Below, piece after piece: positions 19,639 to 29,593 of a stretch of DNA of 64,000 nucleotides. The notes beneath the pieces were generated by a model. It was given only the letters and a program-made list of their open reading frames with translations. It searched no databases and had not been told where the DNA came from. The translations under genes were made by a program, and so were the position numbers. The DNA comes from Chondrus crispus (Eukaryota; Rhodophyta; Florideophyceae; Gigartinales; Gigartinaceae): contig NW_005178719.1 of assembly GCF_000350225.1 (NCBI RefSeq), positions 140,175 to 204,174 on the forward strand, read 5' to 3'. The number at the start of each line of letters is the position of its first letter. Position 1 is the first letter of the stretch.

Positions 19639-21333
19639 TTACTTGACGAAGAACATCTTCCTTGTCAAATCGGCCGGCTTGATGCCGGAGTTTCTCAGGA
19701 TGATTGCCCTGAACGTGTCCTCTTTCGTGAACAAAGCCCTAACCCTCGGGATCTTGTCCATGATCTGCATCGGGAAAAGCCCTCCCACCTGGTAGAAGAA
19801 TCGATCCCCGTCTCGAAGACGACGGAATTCTGCTTTCCATACCGCAAGCATGGTCCTTCCCATCGACGAGCCAGGGGCCGGGTCTTCCGCAACGAGTCCC
19901 GGCCACGCTTCCAATCGAGATACCGAAGAATAAACACTCTGTAGCTTGGCCTGCACAGCTCTATTCTTGGTGATCTGTGAGTACCTGACGGCCTTACCAA
20001 TTTTGAATCTCTCACGAATGGCGTTGAAGCTTGGTAACGCATGGTCTCGTCCCCTCTGAATGTTCAACGCGATGAGATCGATACCTTCCTCCTCTTCGAT
20101 GCGAGTGAACAGAAAGTTGCGAAGCGAATCACGCACCTCTACATCAATTCTCTGCGCCCGATTGATAATAGCTCCTCGGAGAAACACATCAATACCATTA
20201 CGCCTCACTACGTTAGCACCCCTGAAGAACATGGACTTAAGATCAAATGGTGTAAGCCGTTTGTTTCCTTTCGAAGCACGGTTCACGCGAAGGCCGACCA
20301 TGGTGTGTCCTACACGGAACGCTGCCGTGGAGAATATAAGAGAAACAGTGGGATCAACATTCCTTTTGAATCCCTTGTATCTTGGCAACTTTGATCCAGT
20401 AATAGAGGGGTACCATTCCTCGAAGACGATCTTTTGAAATTCGGCGATGTTGATCTTGCGTGCCATCTGGAACAGCTCCTCGTCTTGCATCGTCGGGAAA
20501 GCGGACTTGAGTTCGCGGGCGATGCTGTTGTGCTCTCGAACGAAAATGGTGTGAATCGCTGTGAGGGCGGGATGCTCATTCGCTCTATGATCACCGGCGA
20601 GGAAAAATTCCGGACCGACCCTCGGGGCGTTGTTGAAGTTGGTATTGAGTGGCAACATGTTCTTTCTGCTTGTCTTCATAAGACCGCCCTTCCTAGTGCG
20701 AAGAAATCTCGCACGTTCTTCAGACGGACCGTAGACTGAGACCAGATCAAGGGCTGATGGAAGCGAATTTTGGGGCCGCTGCTCATTGTTGAGCTCTCGT
20801 ACACGCACGCGACTAGATCTGAAGAAAAGAAGTTTACCCCTGTCTCCGTTGGCCGTAACATTTGCAAAGATGGGGTCATCTTCGTCGACATCAATGTGAA
20901 GCGGTTCTGACTTGTTAAGCGGCGTGGCGACGATGGAATGGTCGATGAATTGTCCGAAAAAGGTGGTTATCTCATTCAAGTTGCGCTTATCAAAAACATC
21001 TGATGAGGAGCTATGGACTGCGTTTGAGATGCGTCTCGCAGACGGTAGGTCGGCTCCCCTCGGGATGCGAGTGTCTCGACCGGTGAAGTAGGAAAATTGC
21101 GGGCGATTTGTGGAGCCCCAGAGCCTGTGAAGAGGGGGGCCAATGCTAGTGCATGTACCGTCAAAGGTGCGAAAATCCAAACTGCAGTTTCTTTCAAACC
21201 GGTCGGTGAAGATGGGTGACTCAGGCTGCACGGGTCTCAGCTCTTGACTGTCGACACCATTGGGTTTTGGTTGCTGGGCGAGGGAGAGGGGGAGAAGAAG
21301 GGCAAGAGCGGACAGAAGGAAGAGGGAGTTCAT
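19639..21333 (-). CDS. Secreted animal-type haem peroxidase
   Basis: A single uninterrupted frame of 564 residues from ATG 21333. A longer reading without a nearby ATG is possible, but this start gives a clear signal peptide (MNSLFLLSALALLLPLSLAQ). The protein belongs to the animal haem peroxidase (peroxidase-cyclooxygenase) superfamily. The distal Asp-His pair is in FGQFIDHS (about 131-132), followed by a Ca-loop-like TANGDRGKLLFFRSS. The catalytic Arg and Glu are in AGDHRANEHPALTAIH (about 250 and 253), followed by REHN. The proximal His is in FRVGHTMV (about 343). The C-terminal NIQRGRDHALPSFN is also a family hallmark. It probably oxidises small substrates or halides with peroxide in the wall or vesicles; the substrate cannot be read from sequence. 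No neighbour belongs to the same pathway. Confidence 0.93.
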   Translation of the reverse strand: MNSLFLLSALALLLPLSLAQQPKPNGVDSQELRPVQPESPIFTDRFERNCSLDFRTFDGTCTSIGPPLHRLWGSTNRPQFSYFTGRDTRIPRGADLPSARRISNAVHSSSSDVFDKRNLNEITTFFGQFIDHSIVATPLNKSEPLHIDVDEDDPIFANVTANGDRGKLLFFRSSRVRVRELNNEQRPQNSLPSALDLVSVYGPSEERARFLRTRKGGLMKTSRKNMLPLNTNFNNAPRVGPEFFLAGDHRANEHPALTAIHTIFVREHNSIARELKSAFPTMQDEELFQMARKINIAEFQKIVFEEWYPSITGSKLPRYKGFKRNVDPTVSLIFSTAAFRVGHTMVGLRVNRASKGNKRLTPFDLKSMFFRGANVVRRNGIDVFLRGAIINRAQRIDVEVRDSLRNFLFTRIEEEEGIDLIALNIQRGRDHALPSFNAIRERFKIGKAVRYSQITKNRAVQAKLQSVYSSVSRLEAWPGLVAEDPAPGSSMGRTMLAVWKAEFRRLRDGDRFFYQVGGLFPMQIMDKIPRVRALFTKEDTFRAIILRNSGIKPADLTRKMFFVK

Positions 21334-21635
21334 GGTGCGAAGGATAAAGATTCGTCCGGGGTAATGACATTTGGCGACGGAAGGGCTCGGACGGGAGCCT
21401 TTTGTACCGGATGGTGGGTCGCCGGCGGGGCACACGGGGGTGGGTTAGAATGGTGTTTGAGGTGGGCGCCGCTGCAGTGACAGGATATTAGCGCGTACTC
21501 TGAGAAGAGTGATTCTATCGAGACAAACGAATCAAAACGACAATTTGTATTGTGAATTTTATTTGGCCCTCCTGTCATCGAAAGTAGTCGCTCATACCGT
21601 ATCCTCCTAGCGCGGATGAGGAACGGGAGAAGGGA

Positions 21636-21656
21636 GGGGGGGGGGGGGGGGGGGGG
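21636..21656. other. Run of 21 G residues upstream of the peroxidase gene
   Basis: An unbroken G21 tract, followed after one C by five more G, lies about 300 bases before the peroxidase start. It is C-rich on the coding strand. Such tracts can form quadruplex or i-motif structures and are also prone to sequencing-length errors. Confidence 0.85.
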
Positions 21657-24584
21657 CGGGGGCACCGCTTCCACAAGCTTCCACAAGCGGAACGGTCTCA
21701 TTCCTAAGAGAGGAATTATCCCCGACTGCCGTCGCCATCCTTTTCAAGAGGAACCGGTGCAGACGTGACAAATATAGTCGAAACACTATGAAGGCAATGA
21801 AGCAACCAAAGCGGCAGATATCTCCGAAGAATGCCGACAGACATGCCGTCACGAATGCGGCCTTGAGTGTGTCTGCCATCTATAAACCGAACGGAGGTAC
21901 TGCCGCAGTTCGGATCTTGTTGTGCACATACAGTACAAGTTACTTTTACACACGCCCGGAGGAGGGGCTTGCTGCTTTGTATGACAAATGGCTTCCACAT
22001 TGGGACCAGTACCACAGGGATGTTGTACATGGCTGTGGACCGGACCCTGGGTGAGCGGTGGATATGGCCTTTGTTAAAAGCGGGATTATTTTCAAAAGCG
22101 TCAATTATTATAGGGGTGTGGGTGGCAACTTGCTGCCTTGTCATTTTGCCATCGACGGCTGCTCTGTTTCCGCCAACTCCTTTCGAGAGTATTTGTCAGG
22201 ACTCATGCTGACTAGCTCCGGACAGCTGTCCTGATTCTTTTTGTTGACGCACAGCCCTCAGTGCTGTAACGGGGATGCACACTGGAGGATACCATCTCGT
22301 TTGAGTGTTACTGTAGAGAGAATACAGTACAGTATGACATCTCCTGCCCTTGTGGGAATCTTGAGTTTATGGGCAACATGAAGAAGGGGCAGGGACGGCT
22401 CTTCATGGACTGTGTCTTTGTCTTGTCAGTTTGACACCGATGCTGTGACCAAGATGGACCTCATCCAAACTGCAAGCTTCGCGGGGCAAAAGCAGAAGAC
22501 CAGGCCCACACCGCCCGACACTGTCCCAACAATCCGTGATTATTTAATGAGGTGCACACAGTGTGTGCCGGTAGATGGCACAGCGTCTGATGGTCCAGGC
22601 CCACACAATAACATGTAAGGCGAGAAGAAACATCACGCACAGCACGACATCCGCTTGGGTCAATTCCATCAAGGCAGGTTTACAGCGTAAGCGTGGTGGC
22701 TTCATCACCGTTCGTCCGCACAGAGCTCGCAACGTGTTCCCGCAGTCTTGCAATTTGCGTGCAAGCAGGATGCTACGGGAATCGCATTCCCAGTACCATC
22801 TGTGAAGCAGAGAGATCCTCCTGCTACAGAACAGCAGCAATTGCCAGCGGGACAAGACAGGAGGCCTACCTGGCGAGTGGCAACAGAATAAATGTCATTT
22901 TTTCAAGTAAAATGCATGTTCGAGGGATACCTATCACATGCGATCCTTTTAGCAACGTCACCAACAACCACTACTGCCGCGTGCGTCACATGAAAACTTC
23001 AGGGTATGTCAAAAAAAGTCCGGCTGTCGACATTTATCCCCTAATCCAGAGAGATAGGAACGATGGACGTATGTACTGTGCATACATGCCCTGGGGGCCT
23101 GGACTCAGGGATAACCACCCCCAGCCTGCACTCTGGGAAGCCTGTGCCTGAATTTGAATACGTCGAACGTGTCGCAAAGTTTTCCCCGAATCCTTTATGA
23201 ATTAAGTAGTAGCCGACTAGCCATACCCTTTGAAGGAGCTTCGTGGAGACTCCGTTGTCCCCGCTTCCTTGGTTCATGTGTGAGCGATTTTTGACTTTGA
23301 CCAGTGTGAGGCGCCTTTTCCGTTTGAGATACATACGACTATTGTACAGTTCAACAGTTGGGTCGATGTCTTTATTGAGATGTGGTGATACGGCAGCCTC
23401 GACTGAGGTACAACTACAGTAGCAGTACCTGTATTGGCCTGGACATGTAAACTGAGAGAGCAGTCATCTCTTTCACTCACCAATGGCATACGCTCTTTCA
23501 TTTCGATAAATCGGTGCAGAAAGGATTCTTCGTGTAACTGCCAGGTTTGCATAGTTGCTCGACAAGTTACGAGCTCACGCATCACGTGGTGGCCACATGA
23601 GTTATCGGGGTAAATGTTACTGTAGCTCCTATCAAATCGAACTCAAATGGGGGAACATCACCTATCAAATACGGTACGTTTTAGGCTGTCAATAATGGCG
23701 TACTTCGCGTGTGTACGAGAGGCCCACACGACAATACAGAACAGCTCTAAAAAGATCGAGAAACCAAGGCGTTTGTGAACGCGCTCTTTCACGATCTAAC
23801 GAACGTGGGTTTTGGAGTTGCGAGGTGAGATCTTGCCAGCCTGGTCTTCAAAGACAAACATCAAACGCGCTTGAAGATGAAGGGCGGAGGTGTCAGAATG
23901 CAATAGGCACGAAGCAATGTGTCATTCAAGATATTGATGCGAGGAATGCTAGCCGGAAAGTGCTGTGGAAAGAGGGGACTCTGGTTAACTCAGCAGCTTA
24001 TCCAAAGAGAGCACTGTTTCCCAGCCTCCTGCTCCCCCAGATATGCGTTCGTAGAGCCAGGATGCAGTTCCAGTACTCGCAATGAGACAAAAACCTCGCA
24101 TGCATTTGCCCACTGAATTTGAGTAGTCCCTCTCGTTTTTCTATTCTCCTGTTGCAGTCGGAGATAAGCATAATTATCATTCCTGATTACCAACAAGCTC
24201 CGAAAGCCATACCGCTCAGTTGTGTACATTGGCTCCTCCTTCTCCCCACTCCCAAGAAAGTATGACGCAAACAACATGCAGCAATACCTTTGATCGTTTG
24301 AGTGAACGCGTATTTGATCATACCGAATGAACATGATTATCGTGCATGACATACTACCATATCATACGGCGTCTTTAATCTATTAACAGAGAGAGAAAAC
24401 TGGGTCAGCAGGGGCAAGAAGACTGTCTTCGTCATGACCATTCAGGACACAAAAATAATGAACGATAAAAAATAGAGAACGGTACAGGTTCGTGGACACC
24501 TATGTGTCCAAACGCATCGCCTAATCTGTTCCTCGTAGTGTCTATAGCATCTTTCCAAATCAAAAAAGTAGACAGTAATACTAA
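21657..24584. other. No supported gene
   Basis: Several frames of 60-150 codons exist on both strands, but none shows a domain, a signal peptide with a consistent start, or a codon pattern I trust. The plus-strand frame at 23711-24085 is the longest with neutral composition and remains unassigned. Confidence 0.5.
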
Positions 24585-25127
24585 GAGCATCTCCGCCGGC
24601 GAGGGTCTATGGGATATAATGTATTTGTCCAAAATGCCAGGTGGAGAATTACAACTGGCTCCCAGTCAAAAATTAGACCGCACTCGGCCGCGGGTCTATG
24701 CTATTGATAGATGGAGCTAAAAAGGGACCCCTCTCCACCAGTGACGGTCTAATGGTCTATCTTCTGCTCTCGCACCCCTGCCCCCTCACCTCCCTCCGTA
24801 ATTCCCCAGCCCCTCCCTCTAACTGCATGTCTCGTATTGTAGTATAGTGGCGGTCGCCAGCTATGAGCTAGCTCGAAGAAGAGGTAACAACCAATAGGGG
24901 GTGTCCCGCGGTAGATCGGGACTGTGGTACAGCAAAGGAGAAGTATGTCGGCCGACTGTAAAAGCACGACGTACTGGTCGAAGTGCGGACCCGGAATGGG
25001 ACCAGCACTGGAAGGGGTGGTGTAAAAACACACAAAACAGGGGGGAACCCGAGCCTAAAGACTAGTGTCAGACACGCGCGGAGCGCCGAGTAGCGGAAAC
25101 TCCTAGAGGGAACGAGCGGGACAGATG

Positions 25128-25470
25128 TCAATAGTGCCGCCAAGGCTAGAGGCTTGTCGTAGCCCGCGACTTGACAATCGTCACAATACAGGAAGAGAGA
25201 AATAGGTCGTGCGACAGTAATACGCCCAGGCTAGAGGCCAGTCCTAGCCCGCGTGGTCGTAACGACAGAGTAAAAAGGAAAACAATTGAAACGTCGAGCG
25301 ACAGTAACACGCCGAGGTCAGAGGCTAGTCTTAACCCGCGTAGTAGCAAGGACGGAGGAATGGAAAAGGTAAAGTAAAGGCAATAGAAGCCAGGGAAACG
25401 TCGCAAGACAGATGCCGACAATGTCACCTAAGTCAGAGGCTTGTCTTGACCCGCCGTGTCGCACCGTCGA
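25128..25470. repeat. Four imperfect tandem repeats, period about 85-110 bp
   Basis: Each copy has the core CAGTAAYACGCC, then (C/G)AGG(C/T)(T/C)AGAGGC and TAGCCCGCG, starting near 25128, 25214, 25303 and 25413. The copies diverge toward the right. They lie within the TIR-bounded element. Confidence 0.7.
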
Positions 25471-25670
25471 AGGAAATCCGTTCCCAAAAGATCCTTGACT
25501 GTTTACTGTCATTGCCCGGCGCCGTCGCTTAAATAAGCGAGGTCGCGGGGTCTTGGACATTGTCCGTCCTACTGTACTACTGTACTCTATTATGTAATGC
25601 ACTGCACTGTGCCATTACTACTGTACCTTGTCATATACAACCTCCGGGCTGTAATGTATACAGTAGATCT

Positions 25671-25768
25671 TCCGCCTGTAAGGCACACGTGTAGGCGTCC
25701 GCCTGTAATGCCCGTGTGAGCGTGCGCGTGCGCGTGTAATGCACACGTGTGGGCGTGCGTCTGTAATG
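25671..25768. repeat. Short tandem repeats of about 26-33 bp
   Basis: Units of the form CGCCTGTAATGCACACGTGT followed by GGGCGT occur roughly four times, with a GTGCGC expansion in the third. Confidence 0.7.
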
Positions 25769-26228
25769 AACAGGCGCCGTCGGGTACTGTACACATCCTG
25801 GCAATGATACCACACGTATTTCCACAGGACCATGAACTTCAACATAGACGAACTCATGCATGACAGTGACGATGACATTGGAGGACGGCAATGGGCAGTT
25901 TGGGTAGCGCATAAAAGTCGCGGGATCCGTATGACTGGAAATAACCCATAGGCAAGGAAGGGGAAGGGGATGGGGGCGGCGGTGGCGAAAAAGGCCGGAC
26001 GAGAAATGACAAGTTTTGTGCTTCACGTGTGCAACGTAGCGAATAGATCGGGTCTATCGCCGGGTCTATTTCGGGGTCTGAATAGATCCTACGATAGACC
26101 CACGGTATTTTTAGGTAGGGATAGACCCAGTTTTTGTTGAACGAGTGGAGACGAAATTGTCTAATGGGTCTAAAATTCATGGGCCATAGATCATTAGACC
26201 CAAAAAACACCAACCGGTGGAGATGCTC

Positions 26229-27489
26229 GAACTAGTGGTTCCGGTGGAAATGGAGCCAAATAGATGAAGCCCTGCCCTTGCGTTATTTCAAGACTAAGTC
26301 TGGAGTAGTCGCCAAGTTTAGGTACCGAGTCGCTTTTATTTCAGGATCTGGCCGACCCAGAGTAATCAGCCGATAGGATCTGTACTCGCATGATTCCAAC
26401 CGCGGCGAGCTCGTTGGTAAGAATTTAGACGAATGGATTCTAAGACGGTTGTTTCAGTCGCAATAAAATGCGTCCTCTCGGATAAAGCTAATGTTGAAAT
26501 TTATTCTTCTTGTCTACCTCTTCCCCTTCTGCTAAAGCCTGCAAGTGCTGACAAACCAAATTGCGCAATGTGCTGATACACCTTTTGATTGCAGAACTGT
26601 TCACCACAAGACCTGGTCCAATTGCGTATCTGGCATCATGGCTGGACGTAACCGTTCGAGCCAAAGGGATCGGAGAATGGACTTGGCAAAAAGACGAACG
26701 CGTCCGCTGAAAAAAGGAAGACAAGGTGAATGTGGCATGTGAGAGGGATCTGTCAGTTCCTAGGGATCGAGGGGAGACAGGATTGGGTGTTTAAAGAAGA
26801 TAGAAGGAATCTGGGTGCTAGATGGGGGGCAGGAAGGACTACACTGCCGTCCGAGTCGTCTCGAGCTTTGCCGTTGCAGCTTTTACTGTTGTTTGCTGAG
26901 TCCTTCCGTGTTGAGTAGTTGAGACTGCAGCTGTTTGCTTGCAGGACGGCTAGTTTTGGTTACGATTTTGCTGGTCGGCAACTGGTTTTGCGCGTTAGGC
27001 TCTGACTACGCGCTGCTGATTCACTTGGATTCATCTGTTTGTGAAGGTTTTTCTATTTGTGTGTCTCCTGAGCACCTATTCTGTCTTAATTGTCCGGAGA
27101 ACACTGTTTTCTATCCTGTGGATTGCGCTTGCAGGTTGTACCTACAGCAGTGTCCTATCATGCAATTCAAAATCCCTTTAATCAACGTACATGCAGAGTA
27201 TATATGAGCTAAACAACAGTACCATGGTATAAATGATGTGATTTCAGTACTTTAGTTGTGCTGTTGGTGCTCCGGTCGCGCACTTCAAGAAACACACCGC
27301 GTCAGGTGAGAAGTCATATGGTATTTGAATCGGCACATCAATCCCATATTGATGTGAGATAATCTCGTTAGCACTCGATTGAGTAAGGGGACTAGTGTCG
27401 GAGAAATTACTGTAAAGGGTACAGTAGAGAGTGAAAAGGGGAGCACATAACAAACGCTGCGCGGGTGCAAGGGATACGCGCAGGCCGGG
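26229..27489. other. No supported gene
   Basis: Frames are short and mostly lack ATG starts. The stretch ends at the LTR-like unit beginning at 27490. Confidence 0.5.
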
Positions 27490-28384
27490 TGTAGTGCAAT
27501 GCGCCTGTCAGGCAGAGACCGCAGTCCGATGGTCCCGCAACACAACGACAGCAACAAAAAGAACAACTGCCGACGGCACAGCGCTACGGAGTGTCCGACT
27601 CTCCCTTCTCCGTTTAAACGAGCTTTCGACTCTTAGTAGCGCAGATTCCTGATAGGGGGCACAGAGAAACAGCCAGGCCCGGGATCGATGTGGTAGGGGC
27701 TTGCGAAGAGAATTGCTCGACGAGTGTGGGGTGGGGCCTGTACGTAGGTACCCCGGTTCCACTGGGTTGTAAGTCCAATGATCGTTGAGCTTCCTCGACG
27801 CCTTTTAAGGCGACAAGGCCGTCGACGGGGGCGTCGCAACGTAGCCCGATGGGATGAATTGAAAGTAGCAGCGCTACACCAGCTGTGCCGCCCGATGGCT
27901 CGAAACACCTTCACCGGTTCGGTCGCAACCGAGGCCGATGGCACCAACACTGGCTTGTAACACGACAAAGCCCTTCGATGGAGACGTCGTTGCAACAGTC
28001 TCCGTCGGAAATTGGTCACAGTAGCAACGCTACGTCAACGTGTCGCCCGATGGCCAAGACACCTACACCGGTTCGGTCGCAACCAATACCGATGGTACCA
28101 ACACAAGATAAGGGAAATAGTTAGAATTAGAGATAGAAAAGAATAGGGAAATAAAGGAAAAGAAAAGGGAACCCCCGAGCGCAAATGATAAAGTAGTCTG
28201 TAGTAGAAGGGAATGTCTTGCAAAAGACGGACTTCGACCAAGGCGATATCGGACTCTGGCAACTCGGGTTACCTTTACTGACTTGGTGGTCAGTGGGGTA
28301 AGGTATGTATCGCTCCGCCGGAGCCACTACAGTAGCTCGCGGCGCTAGATCCCGGAACTAATCAAAAGTTATCCACATTAATGG
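27490..28384 (-). mobile_element. LTR-like unit, copy A-right, proximal part (split by element 2)
   Basis: This is the reverse-oriented counterpart of 10088-11123. It starts TGTAGTGCAAT at 27490 and follows the same sequence outward through the tandem duplication, the GGCGATATATA-like region and the AT-rich segment, until element 2 interrupts it at 28384/28385. The remainder is at 39767-39915. The last five bases, AATGG, are duplicated at 39767-39771 on the other side of the inserted element. The unit itself shows no 5-bp duplication at its outer borders. Confidence 0.85.
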
Positions 28385-29159
28385 TGTAATAATATGGATC
28401 CTTCCGGTTCGGTTTTTACCCCGTCACGGAGGGGGTGTCCACGGCAGCGGTAATATTACAACACCACCAACCTCTCTTTGAGGGCGGCGGTTATGACTCC
28501 GGTAAACGGACGAGTGAAATTGCGACCTCGGAGGGGATAGGGCTCAATGGGCATACGCTTCCACCAAGCGGTGGAACGACCAAACTGGGGAGCGTGTGCT
28601 TCCGGCCCTCAAGAATAACCCGTACGGGACGATCTGCCTCTTTCTCCTAAGTTCTCGCCCAGGGGGTCGCTACCCCCTTCTACTCTGGGAGCGTACTGCC
28701 CCCGCCCCTAAGTACGTCGACCTCCGGCGGCCGGCAGTACTGTAGTGATCCACTTCTACTTTGGATCACTACAGTGGAGTACCTCTACTGTACTCCACCG
28801 GGGAGTGACCTGTACAGCGGCACACGTGGCGGTACTCCTGCCACCTGTATTCGCAGGAAGAGCGCGCACCACGTGTGCTAGCTGGGACTCCCCCGGCTGA
28901 CACTCCCATTACACTAATTTCTACGCCCCTACAGTAGGACCTACTAGTCTACTGTACCCGACCGGGACGTTATACGTACGGCGGTACACGTGGCCATTCC
29001 GCCGCCACCTGTCACCGGTGGCGGTACGTGCACCCCGTGTACAAGCTGAATTCTAAATCCCCTAATCCCCTGCGTTTCCAGTATCGTCTGATCACCCCTA
29101 CGGGATCTCCCTCCGGGTCGTTACGTTTACCGACACCGGCCGGTACCCGTTCTCCCACA
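28385..29159 (-). repeat. 3' LTR of element 2
   Basis: Plus-strand ends are TGTAATAATATGG and TTCTCCCACA. It contains a perfect 13-bp inverted repeat (28740-28752 with 28762-28774) and several CACGTG-centred palindromes. It differs from the other LTR at seven substitutions and has no length difference. Confidence 0.96.
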
Positions 29160-29173
29160 CACCCCTCTTCTTT
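29160..29173 (-). other. Polypurine tract of element 2
   Basis: On the minus strand AAAGAAGAGGGGTG stands directly before the 3' LTR start TGTGGGAG, the position from which plus-strand DNA synthesis is primed. Confidence 0.8.
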
Positions 29174-29593
29174 GAGTGCGCCACGTCCTCGGGGCGGCCA
29201 TTACGTTCGTGGCCCGCGCCCGTTAGCCTCCTTCAAGCGGCCGTTGTACGGACGTTACCGACGCCACGGGGCCATTGCGAAACTGGCCCAAGCCGGCCCG
29301 GTGTGAACTCCCTTCGGGTCGTGATTAGGCGCCGGTTCGCCTCCGCGACGCCTCTGCACGGCGGCACTCGACCTCGCGGTACTCCTCCGAATTCGGACGC
29401 ACGGTCTATTCCAGTCAAGCCTTCCGTGCCCTTTCGGGAGTCCTCGCTGCTTCTGTCCTTTGAGGAAGGCCGGCACATTCCCGTGTGACAGAGGGGAGCA
29501 GGTGACCTCTCTCGCGTCCGCCCGTCCTGTGGTCGTGTCGCTTCTCCCGCCCCTTGCGTTATTCTCCGCCATCGGACGACTCCCTCTCACGCA

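Larger units (their letters stand above)
24585..26228. mobile_element. Non-autonomous DNA transposon with 15-bp terminal inverted repeats
   Basis: The left end GAGCATCTCCGCCGG (24585-24599) is matched by the right end CCGGTGGAGATGCTC (26214-26228), 14 of 15 pairs. Both ends are followed inward by repeated GGGTCTA(T/A) motifs in mirror orientation. They occur about four times on the left and more often on the right, as expected of subterminal transposase-binding sites. No transposase frame lies inside. The core holds an imperfect tandem array (25128-25470) and short GT-rich repeats. I see no convincing target duplication. The superfamily is unresolved; ends of the GAGCATCTCC type recall MITEs of plants. 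Confidence 0.72.

Noticed and set aside
26935..27207. A small cysteine-rich frame with a hydrophobic start
   Set aside because: It lacks an ATG at the hydrophobic start, and nothing around it supports a gene.
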